Below, in pieces: positions 46,584 through 56,853 of a DNA stretch of 64,000 bases. A program made the position numbers and the translations under genes. Location of the stretch: contig NC_018390.1 in NCBI RefSeq assembly GCF_000208865.1, positions 3,118,270 through 3,182,269 of the forward strand, written 5' to 3'. Under the pieces are notes generated by a model, which was not told where the DNA came from, did no database searches, and worked only from the letters and a program-made list of their open reading frames with translations. Source of the stretch: Neospora caninum Liverpool (taxonomy: Eukaryota; Apicomplexa; Conoidasida; Eucoccidiorida; Sarcocystidae). Numbering within the stretch: the stretch's first letter is position 1; each line of letters starts with the position of its first letter.

Positions 46584-48674
46584 GCGTGTGTTTAAAGACA
46601 ATATGCACTATTCACTGCCTTCCCCACGACATCCGGACTTGCGACGGTGGGTTGTAATTTTGGACAGTCAAGGGATGCCGCCGGAAGAGACCTGTTTTCC
46701 CCGTTGCGCCGCCGCCTCACTCTCTAGACGGTTACACGAGAGTTACACACCAACATAAAAAACTGCACTGCGGTGCCACCATATCCGCCGTGCTGACAGG
46801 GAGCGGGATCAAAAAACAAACACGCGTTACGGACTCGCCTTCAGAATGGCGGGGGTGTTGCAGCACGGCAAGTCAGGGACAAGATCCACTTTTCCACGCG
46901 TCCCAATTGCCCCACGGCCAGCTTGACCAAACTCAAACAAAACGTCCCTTGCGTCTGCAGAGAGAACCGGGGCTTCCGAGACACTCGCGGGTCTGTTCGG
47001 GACTGAGGATTATCTGTGGTCGTGGACGGGACAGCAGGGGACTCTCGCGTAAGCACGGAACGGTTCTGCCACAATATACACTGTTACAGTTCACCACGCA
47101 GCTTGACCTGTTTTAGGAGACCCACGAGGGACTCCAGCCTTCTCAGTGGCCAAAAAAAACTCTGGCGCCGGGACCCGAGGCTTCACGGCATTTTCGTCTC
47201 CCGCCTCACACCTGAGCGGGGCGCGGAAACGACGGAAACTAGGATCCATGCCTTCGGGACGGATCAACCAAAGAAAAAGCGGGAACTTGGGGGGAGCAGC
47301 GCGTGAAAAGTGTTGATGCGGTACACCCCCTTTCCGTCAAATTCCGTGGTGCTCGATGTCGAGTTGTCCAGTCGAGCGACTTGCGTTATGACAGGAAAGG
47401 GATATCCACTCGAATGCCCGAGGGCCAAAGAGACCCGCCGTGGACGACACGAGTCAGCTGCCGACGATTTTCCAGGTGATGTGAGCAGAATTAGAGGCGG
47501 TTCTTCCCCCTGCCGGGGTCGGATAGACAGCCCCAGCTTGCAGCTGTCCTTCCCACGGCACGGGGGACACCGGAGCGCATGTCAGGAAGCCGGCGACGGG
47601 GTGTCCGCGGCCGCCGGTGGTTTTGCCAGCACTTCCGGTTCAGCCACACGGCCGCGGCGGTGGTCAAACCCCTGTCAAACGGACAGTCGGGGCGACTGAC
47701 AAAGTTTTCCGTAGTTCCGTACATCAGCAGTGGTGGGGTGCTGTGTAAGAGAGATGTGGAGCACAGCAGAACTGTGTTCCACGAAAGGGGCGGCAGGAAA
47801 GCCGCACACTCTGCCATCACATATACGCAGAAACCCCAAACCGGTTCCCTACAAAGACGGAGCGCCGGAGCAGTCCTCGCCGTTGGTTACTGGCTCTCAC
47901 ACATGGTGTGATTTCAGACACCACGCTGTCGCTTTGCCACTGCTCGTGACCCTATACGAGGTGCTCCGGTTCGTGTTCTGCACGAGCCTGTCTACTTTTT
48001 TCGCTCTCTTTGTCGTGATTTTCTCTCGCACAGCTTTGAAGGGGCAACCGCAGCGTTACGTTGTTTTTATCTGCTAGCTAGTCCATTGTAACCACAGACA
48101 AGAGGCGAAGGGTCAGGGAACGCACGTGGCTTCTCTCATGGTAGAGAGTTTTGTATACAGGTGTTTGACAAAAACGCGTGGGTTCTAAACAACTTCGTGC
48201 TCTCACCAAGAGGGGAAGAGCAGTTTGTCGGGGAACTTCTCCGAGACGGGGGTACCACGTGTTTGGCAGGTGCTCGGCGGGGCGGGAAGTCTGCCTGCTA
48301 CCCATGGCCGACGAATTCCGTTCAAGGGTGTAGGCCAGAAAGAAAACCGTTATGATCTGGTTCCCCTTCTGTCACCGGCGCCGCGACTGCAAATTCACGG
48401 GGGATCCAGGGCTGCTGCTGCAATAATGCACTTACCCGGGTAAGCAGCAATTTTTCGCGTCGCTGCTCCTGCAGTTTTAGGACTCGCCCTGGCGCTGCAA
48501 ATCCGGGACTGTCGTTGATGTCTGTTGAACAAGGCTCACGTGGCCATGCACGAGAGCCGCAACAGGCCGTGAATCCGCCTCAAGCGTAGTCATCTCCAGC
48601 GCTGAAAACTGAAGTGGACAAGTGACTCGCGACAAAATGAACGTTGGAACGGGGAACTTCCACGACTATCGATG

Positions 48675-48701
48675 CCCCCCCCCCCCCCCCGCGCCCCCCC
48701 T
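48675..48701 (+). repeat. Poly-C tract
   Basis: Sixteen or so C residues, then GCG and a further C7 run. It is intergenic, about 0.5 kb before the assembly gap. Confidence 0.9.
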
Positions 48702-49231
48702 CGGGGTGTGAACCCTATTTTCTGTAGCCGTTGTGAAGGCTTGGTGGGCGAGATCCCCGGGCGTTTAGCAACGTTTTTAGATTATTGACAGACGACGAAG
48801 ACGGAACGCAGTCTGAAGGGAACAAGCATCGGCGACGGGGCGATGCACAACTGTCTCCGCTGTTGCACTGTCACGCTCGTGAGGCCTCAAAAAGTTGCTG
48901 GAATCGTAGAGATGCTTGAGGGACGCAGAAAGCACTCGTCGTCAGCAACTACGGGTTGTAAAAATGCCCCAATGTCAACGGAAGCAACAAGCTTGTGTCA
49001 TTGGATAGGCTCGTGTCGCGCACAGGGACGTACTGTAGTCGCTCGCTTGTGGGAGGCTTCACGATACCAGGACAAGAACTCAGAGGAGAGAGTCGGCGCG
49101 AACCAACGGAGTTTTGCTTTCTTAACAGTGAGGATGTCATTGGCTGCAGCTCTAGCGGCTCCACTGAGCGTTTGCTGATGTTGGGACGGGGCGACAGGTG
49201 ACGGTGCCTTCCCTCCCTCCCCCCCCCCCCC

Positions 49232-49331
49232 NNNNNNNNNNNNNNNNNNNNNNNNNNNNNNNNNNNNNNNNNNNNNNNNNNNNNNNNNNNNNNNNNNNNN
49301 NNNNNNNNNNNNNNNNNNNNNNNNNNNNNNN
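49232..49331. other. Assembly gap (100 N)
   Basis: Exactly 100 N bases, the usual placeholder for a gap of unknown size. It directly follows a C-run and opens directly into the middle of an SRS gene, so the true boundary of the array is missing. Confidence 0.98.
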
Positions 49332-49877
49332 CCCGACCAGTGCACGGTGACTGTAACGGTCGCGGCGAGAGCATTTGCAAAGAACGGCCAGACCGTCACC
49401 TGCGCTTACGGAACGAGTAGCAATAAGGAACCTCAGACCATCACGCTGAGCCCGTCTCAGAACGCGTTCACCCTGGTTTGCGGGACTGACGGAGAAATTA
49501 TGCCGAGCACGTACCAGCAACAGTACTGCGATAGCTCAGAAAATGGGACCACTGGTGACTGCCAAGAGAGAGACTACACTTCCATCCTCACGGCATACCA
49601 AGACACATGGTGGCAACAAACCGAAAACTCATCTTACACACTGCAGATTCCGCCGACCGATTTCCCAGAAGAGCCAGCAAATATTATGGTCGGGTGCAAG
49701 AAGTCAAAGGTTTCGAAGAGAGGCCAGACTAGTGAAGGAGAACCCTCAACTGTTTGCAAAGTGCTGGTGACGATTGAGGCTTCGCCAAACAGCTCATCTG
49801 CAACAATGTCCGGGATGAAGGCATACTTGGCTGTGGGAGCTGTCGCTATCATTTCTGCGTTCGTGCATGCCATGTGA
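49332..49877 (+). CDS. SRS surface antigen, copy A (5' end lost in gap)
   Basis: The gap removes the signal peptide and most of domain 1. The remaining 181 codons run from the end of domain 1 (QCTVTVTVAARAFAKNGQ) through domain 2 and the hydrophobic GPI-signal tail (YLAVGAVAIISAFVHAM). Over this part the protein matches copy B except for Ser to Phe in ARASAKNG, a two-base change. It is partial because of the assembly, not because of a mutation. Confidence 0.9.
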   Translation, partial: PDQCTVTVTVAARAFAKNGQTVTCAYGTSSNKEPQTITLSPSQNAFTLVCGTDGEIMPSTYQQQYCDSSENGTTGDCQERDYTSILTAYQDTWWQQTENSSYTLQIPPTDFPEEPANIMVGCKKSKVSKRGQTSEGEPSTVCKVLVTIEASPNSSSATMSGMKAYLAVGAVAIISAFVHAM

Positions 49878-51469
49878 TGTGAGTTTCTCATGTCCGGCAC
49901 AGTCGCGTTCTAGCGGTCTAGTCAGGGATGCCTCATCCTGCGCTAGTCCACGGGTTGTTCTGTTGCATTCGTGTGGCAGCTCTAGATTTCCTGGGCCGAT
50001 CAGATTTCGGACACATCAGCCTCAGGACCATTACACCCGGAGGGCCTGACTACACGGCGGTGGTAATGAATCCACGCCAGAGGCACAACAGACCACTGAG
50101 CGGCCGGCCTTATCAAATGTTTCCCGAATAAATGCGAAACGAAGGTTCGGCTCTCTACATCTGAACGGAATCACCTCTGCAATGCACACCGGGATGCTCT
50201 GCGGCCGAGAATAACTAGGTTTTGCCACAGCTCCTTCCATATGATCACCCCGTAACGGAACCGTTTTTATCATGCAGTCGCGACGACTGCTAAGGTATTG
50301 ACAACAATCTTTAAGGAGCCTGGCAGGGTGTCTCAGAAAGGAAACCCTTCACCACGTTAACAGGCAGACGCGGCAACACTGTGTAGAAGAGTAGCGCTCA
50401 ATCGGTATCTGGCAAACACTTCATCTTTTTTGTTGGCACCCATGAAGCAGGCCCACAGGCTTTAGCACCGCTTTTCACTACTATCCCGCTTGAATATGGT
50501 CTGTGAGGTTTGGGAGACTGAAGCATTCTTCTCAACAGAAAAACTTCTCCGCAAAACGTCATGGTCTACTCACCGCGACATCAGGGGAGGATCTGGAAAA
50601 CCCCGTCGGGGACTGAGAATTCTACGTTGGCTATCCTGCTTCCTAGTGAACGTAAGAGTGTCCGTGCACACCTTGCTGGTAAGGAGCTGCGGGGGCTTAA
50701 CCGCGTTCGAAATAGGTCCGAAGCATGTGGCAAAGAAGGTCAACTCGAACCCAGCTACCCGGCCGTGACAATCAAGTGACTTCCTCAGCGTGTTCCTTTT
50801 TCCAGAGAGAACGAAGGACTCCTTGAAGGTCGATGGTTTGCACTACCCAGGTGTCTTGATCCACACAAGCTCCCTTCCGCTGCAGTGTCGAAGCTAGGAA
50901 AAGAACAGACTCAAATCACGTCTACAGAGCCACGACCAAGAAACGATTGACGAGCGGCCAGGGGTTGTCTTCAGCGCCACGGCTGCCGCCAGGCGACACA
51001 CATCAACCAATCGAAGCGTGACGCGGTCAACCTGAACTCATAAAAGCGTTTCCCTCCTTTCAGAGGACGAACTACTCTCTCCACCACCGCCACAGCCTCA
51101 GAAAATGTAACTGTGGAGAAGGGGCCTGCTAGCACCCACTAGCGGGCCCGCTGCATGCAGAAAGCACGTCTTCCCACCGGCGTCATCAGGCGCTCCCCAT
51201 TTGTTCCCTGACTTTGAGATCCGACCCCGTCAAAAGCTCTACTGCATTGGGCCTTCAGAAAATCACATGCTTTCACTACTTCCTCGAAGATACACGGGCG
51301 AGTTGCTCTGAAAGATCATAGCTCGTGATAGATCTCAGTCTACCACCAGTTGACGGGAGTCGCGCGCTGGTCCACTCGGACTTGACTTGCTTTGTTGTAG
51401 CAGAATTGCACAAGGCTAACTCGATCTTGGTGCGCGAGTTTGCAGGGTACGACGACAACGACCTCGAAG
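49878..51469 (+). other. SRS spacer A-B
   Basis: Repeat-unit spacer with 3' UTR, intergenic DNA and the promoter of copy B. It is built from proximal type 1 (GCCAGAGGCACAACAGACC near 50078) and distal type alpha (GAGAATTCTACGTTGGC near 50615). A short frame inside (50561-50779) is conserved only because the DNA is. Confidence 0.8.
51152..51158 (+). promoter_or_regulatory. TGCATGC motif upstream of SRS copy B
   Basis: A palindromic heptamer 312 bases before the ATG, next to a GCTAGC..CTAGCGGGCCCGC inverted-repeat cluster. TGCATGC-type sites are bound by some ApiAP2 factors; use here is inferred. Confidence 0.4.
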
Positions 51470-52564
51470 ATGTCTCTGAATTACGAGACACAACGGAAAT
51501 TGTCACACAATTTCCGAATGGGAGTGACTCTACTGGTACTCCTTGCAAGCGCGTATGTGCACGATGACAGACTATCATTTTTCTCGAGTGTTCGAGCGCA
51601 AGACGAAACACCCAAATCAAAATGTGTGGTGGACAGTCAAACGGGAACTACCAAGTGCACGTGCGATCATACAGATGAATCACCACAAACTTTTGCGGCA
51701 ACCCTTTCGGAAGACCAAACTGTGCTGAAGGTGAGCTGCAAAAATAATGAGCTTCAGTGCGCTCCCGAACAACTGAACGGCGACAAGGTCTGCCCACAAA
51801 GCGCTAGGAAGCTGCATGAGTGCGGTTCATCAAACGGCAGCAGTGCATGTATACCACTCAGCGATATTCTTGTCGATCCCGGAAAAAGCGTCACCTGGTC
51901 GCGGGACACCACCGAGTCGTCGGACCAATGCACCACTCAGCAGCTAACGGTCCCGAAGCAGAACTTCCCGTATACTGACAAGAAGTTCGTTGTTGGATGT
52001 GTTCAAAAATCTGGGAACACCGACCAGTGCACGGTGACTGTAACGGTCGCGGCGAGAGCAAGTGCAAAGAACGGCCAGACCGTCACCTGCGCTTACGGAA
52101 CGAGTAGCAATAAGGAACCTCAGACCATCACGCTGAGCCCGTCTCAGAACGCGTTCACCCTGGTTTGCGGGACTGACGGAGAAATTATGCCGAGCACGTA
52201 CCAGCAACAGTACTGCGATAGCTCAGAAAATGGGACCACTGGTGACTGCCAAGAGAGAGACTACACTTCCATCCTCACGGCATACCAAGACACATGGTGG
52301 CAACAAACCGAAAACTCATCTTACACACTGCAGATTCCGCCGACCGATTTCCCAGAAGAGCCAGCAAATATTATGGTCGGGTGCAAGAAGTCAAAGGTTT
52401 CGAAGAGAGGCCAGACTAGTGAAGGAGAACCCTCAACTGTTTGCAAAGTGCTGGTGACGATTGAGGCTTCGCCAAACAGCTCATCTGCAACAATGTCCGG
52501 GATGAAGGCATACTTGGCTGTGGGAGCTGTCGCTATCATTTCTGCGTTCGTGCATGCCATGTGA
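51470..52564 (+). CDS. SRS surface antigen, copy B
   Basis: GPI-anchored surface protein of the SAG1-related family; members act in host-cell attachment and are targets of host immunity. It has 364 residues from MSLNYETQRK. A signal anchor follows at about residues 17-27 (MGVTLLVLLAS), with probable cleavage after SSVRAQ. Two SRS domains follow: domain 1 (about 50-205) begins SKCVVDSQTG and has 11 cysteines; domain 2 (about 206-340) begins VTCAYGTSS and has the usual six. The C-terminal hydrophobic tail is the GPI signal. The start was chosen because the upstream ATG present in copies C-F is ATT here, while MSLNYE is present in all. The variable part is ILVDPGKSVTWSRDTTESSDQC and the VQKSGNTDQC loop. 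Confidence 0.95.
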   Translation: MSLNYETQRKLSHNFRMGVTLLVLLASAYVHDDRLSFFSSVRAQDETPKSKCVVDSQTGTTKCTCDHTDESPQTFAATLSEDQTVLKVSCKNNELQCAPEQLNGDKVCPQSARKLHECGSSNGSSACIPLSDILVDPGKSVTWSRDTTESSDQCTTQQLTVPKQNFPYTDKKFVVGCVQKSGNTDQCTVTVTVAARASAKNGQTVTCAYGTSSNKEPQTITLSPSQNAFTLVCGTDGEIMPSTYQQQYCDSSENGTTGDCQERDYTSILTAYQDTWWQQTENSSYTLQIPPTDFPEEPANIMVGCKKSKVSKRGQTSEGEPSTVCKVLVTIEASPNSSSATMSGMKAYLAVGAVAIISAFVHAM

Positions 52565-54157
52565 TGTGAGTTTCTCATGTCCGGCACAGTCGCGTTCTAG
52601 CGGTCTAGTCAGGGATGCCTCATCCTGCGCTAGTCCACGGGTAGTTCAGTTGCATTCGTGTGGCAGCTCTAGATTTCCTGGGCCGATCAGATTTCGGACA
52701 CATCAGCCTCAGGACCATTATACCCGGAGGGCCTGACTACACGGCGGTGGTAATGAATCCACGCCAGAGGCACAACAGACCACTGAGCGGCCGGCCTTAT
52801 CAAATGTTTCCCGAATAAATGCGAAACGAAGGTTCGGCTCTCTACATCTGAACGGAATCACCTCTGCAGTGCACACCGGGATGCTCTGCGGCCGAGAATA
52901 ACTAGGTTTTGCCACAGCTCCTTCCATCTGATCACCCCGTAACGGAACCGTTTTTATCATGCAGTCGCGACGACTGCTAAGGTATTGACAACAATCTTTA
53001 AGGAGCCTGACAGAGTGTCTCAGAAGGGAAGCCCTTCACCTTGATAACAGTCAGACACGGCAACACTGTGTAGAAGAACAGGGCTCATTCGGTATCTGGC
53101 AAACACTTCGTCTTTGTTGTTGGCACCCATGAAGCAGGACCAATGACTCTAGAAGGTCTTTAAAGTACTACACCACATTAATATGGTCTGTGAGGGCTGG
53201 GAGACGGGAACATTCTTCTCTACAAAAAGACTGCTCCGCAAAACGCTGTGGTCTACACATCGCGACGTGAGTAGAGCATTTGAAAACCCCCGCTGCGGAC
53301 TGAGAACTTCCTACGTTGGGTATCCTGCCTTCTAGTGAACGTGAGAGTGTCCGTGCACACCTTGCTGGTAAGGAGCTGCGGGGGCTTAACCGCGTTCGAA
53401 ATAGGTCCGAAGCATGTGGCAAAGAAGGTCAACTCGAACCCAGCTACCCGGCCGTGACAATCAAGCAATTTCCTCAGCATTGTCTCTTTCTCCAGAGAGA
53501 ACGAAAGACTCCTTGAACGTCGATGGGTCACACTGACCAGGTGTCTTGATCCACACAAGCTCCCTTCCGCTGCAGTGTCGACGCTACGAAAGGAACAGAC
53601 TCAAATCACGTCTACAGAGCCACGACCAAGAAACGATTGACGAGCGGCCAGGGGTTGTCTTCAGCGCCACGACTGCCGCCAGGCGACACACATCAACCAA
53701 TCGAAGCGTGACGCGGTCAACCTGAACTCATAAAAGCGTTTCCTTCCTTTCAGAGGACGAACTACTCTCTCCACCACCACCACAGCCTCAGAAAATGTAA
53801 CTGTGGAGAAGGGACCTGCTAGCACCCACTAGCGGGCCCGCTGCATGCAGAAAGCACGTCTTCCCACCGGCGTCGTCAGGCGCTCCCCAATTGTTCCCTG
53901 ACTTTGAGATCCGACCCCGTCAAAAGCTCTACTGCATTGGGCCTTCAGAAAATCACATGCTCTCACTTCATCCTCGAAGATACAGGGGCGAGTTGCTCTG
54001 AAAGATCACAGCTTGTGATAGATCCCATTCTACCACCAGTTGATGGGAGTCGCACCCTTGTCCACTCGGACGTGACAAAAAGCTTCGGTGTAGCAAAATG
54101 GCACGAGACTGGCACGTGCGGTGCGGGCGCTCACAGGGTACGACAACGACGTCGAAG
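52565..54157 (+). other. SRS spacer B-C
   Basis: Proximal type 1, followed by a distal part that mixes features: GAGTAGAGCATTTGAAAACC as in the beta type, then the alpha-type CGTGCACACCTTGCTGG. The promoter-near part is alpha-like. Confidence 0.8.
53842..53848 (+). promoter_or_regulatory. TGCATGC motif upstream of SRS copy C
   Basis: Same position relative to the gene (about 310 bases before the ATG) and same flanking inverted repeat as in copy B. Confidence 0.4.
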
Positions 54158-55255
54158 ATGTCTCTGAATTACGAGACACAACGGAAATTGTCACACAATT
54201 TCCGAATGGGAGTGACTCTACTGGTACTCCTTGCAAGCATGCCTATGCACTATGAAGGCCCGTCATTTTTCTCGAGTGTTCGAGCGCAGGACGAAACGCC
54301 CAAATCAAAATGTGTGGTGGACAGAGAAACGGGAACTACCAGGTGCACGTGCGATAATACAGATCCAACACCACAAGCCCTTGCGGCAACCCTTTCGGAA
54401 GACCAAAATGTGCTGAAGGTGAGCTGCAAAAATAATGAGCTTCAGTGCGCTCCCGAACAACTGAACGGCGACAAGGTCTGCCCACAAAGCGCTAGGAAGC
54501 TGCATGAGTGCGGTTCATCAAACGGCAGCAGTGCATGTATACCACTCAGCGATATTCTTGTCGAACCCGGAAAAAACGTCACCTGGAAGCCGGACACCAC
54601 CGAGGCATCGAGCGATAGCGCTACTCAGCAGCTAACAGTCCCGCCGGAGAACTTCCCGTATACTGACAAGAAGTTCGTTGTCGGTTGTGTTAAAAAATCT
54701 CACGACGACACCGACAAATGCAGAGTCACTGTAACGGTCGCGGCAAGAGCAAGTGCAAAGAAAGGCCAGACCGTCACCTGCGCTTACGGAACGAGTAGCA
54801 ATAAGGAACCTCAGACCATCACGCTGAGCCCCTCTCAGAACGCGTTCACCCTGGTTTGCGGGGCTGACGGAGAAATTGTGCCGAGCACGTACCAGCAACA
54901 TTACTGCGATAGCTCAGAAAATGGGGCTACCAGTGACTGCCAAGAGAGAGACTACACTTCCATCCTCACGGCATACCAAGACACATGGTGGCAACAAACC
55001 GAAAACTCATCTTACACACTGCAGATTCCGCCGACCGATTTCCCAGAAGAGCCAGCAAATATTATGGTCGGGTGCAAGAAGACAAAGATTTCGAAGAGAG
55101 GCCAGACTAGTGAAACAGATCCCTCGACTGTTTGCAAAGTGCTGGTGACGATTGAGGCTTCGCCAAACAGCTCATCTGCAACAATGTCCGGGATGAAGGC
55201 ATACTTGGCTGTGGGAGCTGTCGCCATCATTTCTGCGTTCGTGCATGCCATGTGA
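54158..55255 (+). CDS. SRS surface antigen, copy C
   Basis: It has 365 residues from MSLNYETQRK; an upstream in-frame ATG at 54098 would add 20. Layout and signals are as in copy B. The signal region reads ASMPMHYEGPSFFSSVRAQ instead of ASAYVHDDRLS. The domain 1 variable segment is ILVEPGKNVTWKPDTTEASS, and the cysteine found here in the other complete copies is a serine (SSDSATQQ), leaving an even total of 16. The next loop is VKKSHDDTDKC, shared with E and F rather than with its neighbours B and D. Domain 2 has private changes (EIVPSTYQQHYC, ENGATSDC). Confidence 0.95.
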   Translation: MSLNYETQRKLSHNFRMGVTLLVLLASMPMHYEGPSFFSSVRAQDETPKSKCVVDRETGTTRCTCDNTDPTPQALAATLSEDQNVLKVSCKNNELQCAPEQLNGDKVCPQSARKLHECGSSNGSSACIPLSDILVEPGKNVTWKPDTTEASSDSATQQLTVPPENFPYTDKKFVVGCVKKSHDDTDKCRVTVTVAARASAKKGQTVTCAYGTSSNKEPQTITLSPSQNAFTLVCGADGEIVPSTYQQHYCDSSENGATSDCQERDYTSILTAYQDTWWQQTENSSYTLQIPPTDFPEEPANIMVGCKKTKISKRGQTSETDPSTVCKVLVTIEASPNSSSATMSGMKAYLAVGAVAIISAFVHAM

Positions 55256-56853
55256 TGTGAGTTTACCATGTCAGGCACATTCGCCTTCTAGCGGTCTAGT
55301 CAGGGATGCCTCATCCTGCGCTAGTCCACGGGTAGTTCTGTTGCATTCGTGTGGCAGCGCTAGATTTCCTGGGCCGAACACATTTCGGACACATCAGCCT
55401 CAGTACCATTATACCCGGAGGGCCTGACTACACGGCGGTGGTAATGAATCCAGGCTAGAAGCACGACGGTCCAATGTGCGGTCGGTCCCATACGATGTTC
55501 TTCGAATGAAAACGACACGACGAAACGATGGTTCGGATCTGTAGACTAGAACCGGATCATCTCCTTAGTCGGCACCCGGTTGCTCTGTGGCCGAGAATAA
55601 CTGAGTTTTGCCACAGCTCCTTCCATCTGATCACCCCGTAACGGCACCGTTTTTACCATGTGGTCGTGACGGCTGTCATCGTCTTGGCAACAATCATTAA
55701 GGAGCCTGACAGGGTGTCTCAGAAGGGAAGCCCTTCACCATGATAACAGGCAGACACGGCAACACTGTGTAGAAGAACAGGGCTCATTCGGTATCTGGCA
55801 AACACTTCGTCTTTGTTGTTGGCACGCATGAAGCAGGCCCACGGGCTTTAGCACGGCTTTACACTACTACCCCGAATGAATATGGTCTGTGATGTCTGGG
55901 AGACTGCAACATTCTTCTCTACAACAATACTTCTCCGCAAAACGTCATGGTCTACTCACCGCGACATCAGGGGAGGATCTGGAAAACCCCGTTGGGGACT
56001 GAGAATTCTACGTTGGCTATCCTGCTTCCTAGTGAACGTGAGAGTGTCCGTGCACACCTTGCTGGTAAGGAGCTGCGGGGGCTTAACCGCGTTCGAAATA
56101 GGTCCGAAGCATGTGGCAAAGAAGGTCAACTCGAACCCAGCTACCCGGCCGTGACAATCAAGTGACTTCCTCAGCGTGTTCCTTTTTCCAGAGAGAACGA
56201 AGGACTCCTTGAAGGTCGATGGTTTGCACTACCCAGGTGTCTTGATCCACACAAGCTCCCTTCCGCTGCAGTGTCGAAGCTAGGAAAAGAACAGACCCAA
56301 ATCACGTCTACAGAGCCACGACCAAGAAACGATTGACGAGCGGCCAGGGGTTGTCTTCAGCGCCACGGCTGCCGCCAGGCGACACACATCAACCAATCGA
56401 AGCGTGACGCGGTCAACCTGAACTCATAAAAGCGTTTCCCTCCTTTCAGAGGACGAACTACTCTCTCCACCACCGCCACAGCCTCAGAAAATGTAACTGT
56501 GGAGAAGGGGCCTGCTAGCACCCACTAGCGGGCCCGCTGCATGCAGAAAGCACGTCTTCCCACCGGCGTCATCAGGCGCTCCCCATTTGTTCCCTGACTT
56601 TGAGATCCGACCCCGTCAAAAGCTCTACTGCATTGGGCCTTCAGAAAATCACATGCTCTCACTTCATCCTCGAAGATACAGGGGCGAGTTGCTCTGAAAG
56701 ATCACAGCTTGTGATAGATCCCATTCTACCACCAGTTGATGGGAGTCGCACCCTTGTCCACTCGGACGTGACAAAAAGCTTCGGTGTAGCAAAATGGCAC
56801 AAGGCTGGCACGTGCGGTGCGGGCGCTCACAGGGTACGACAACGACGTCGAAG
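55256..56853 (+). other. SRS spacer C-D
   Basis: Proximal type 2 (AAGCACGACGGTCCAATGTG near 55460) joined to distal type alpha, almost identical to the distal part of spacer A-B. Confidence 0.8.
56538..56544 (+). promoter_or_regulatory. TGCATGC motif upstream of SRS copy D
   Basis: Same position and flanks as in copies B and C. Confidence 0.4.

Larger units (their letters stand above)
45774..49231. other. Unassigned region before the SRS array
   Basis: No exon chain could be built over 3.4 kb. It holds one short signal-peptide-like frame (46305-46583, -), a poly-C tract at 48675-48701, and a C-run that leads straight into the assembly gap. No SRS-related sequence is seen to the left of the gap. 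Confidence 0.5.

Noticed and set aside
48949..49520. Open frames that cross the N gap
   Set aside because: They are artefacts of translating N bases next to a C-run.
50561..50779. Short frame in SRS spacers that recurs in spacer C-D
   Set aside because: It is not maintained in the other spacers and has no domain; it recurs because the DNA is duplicated.
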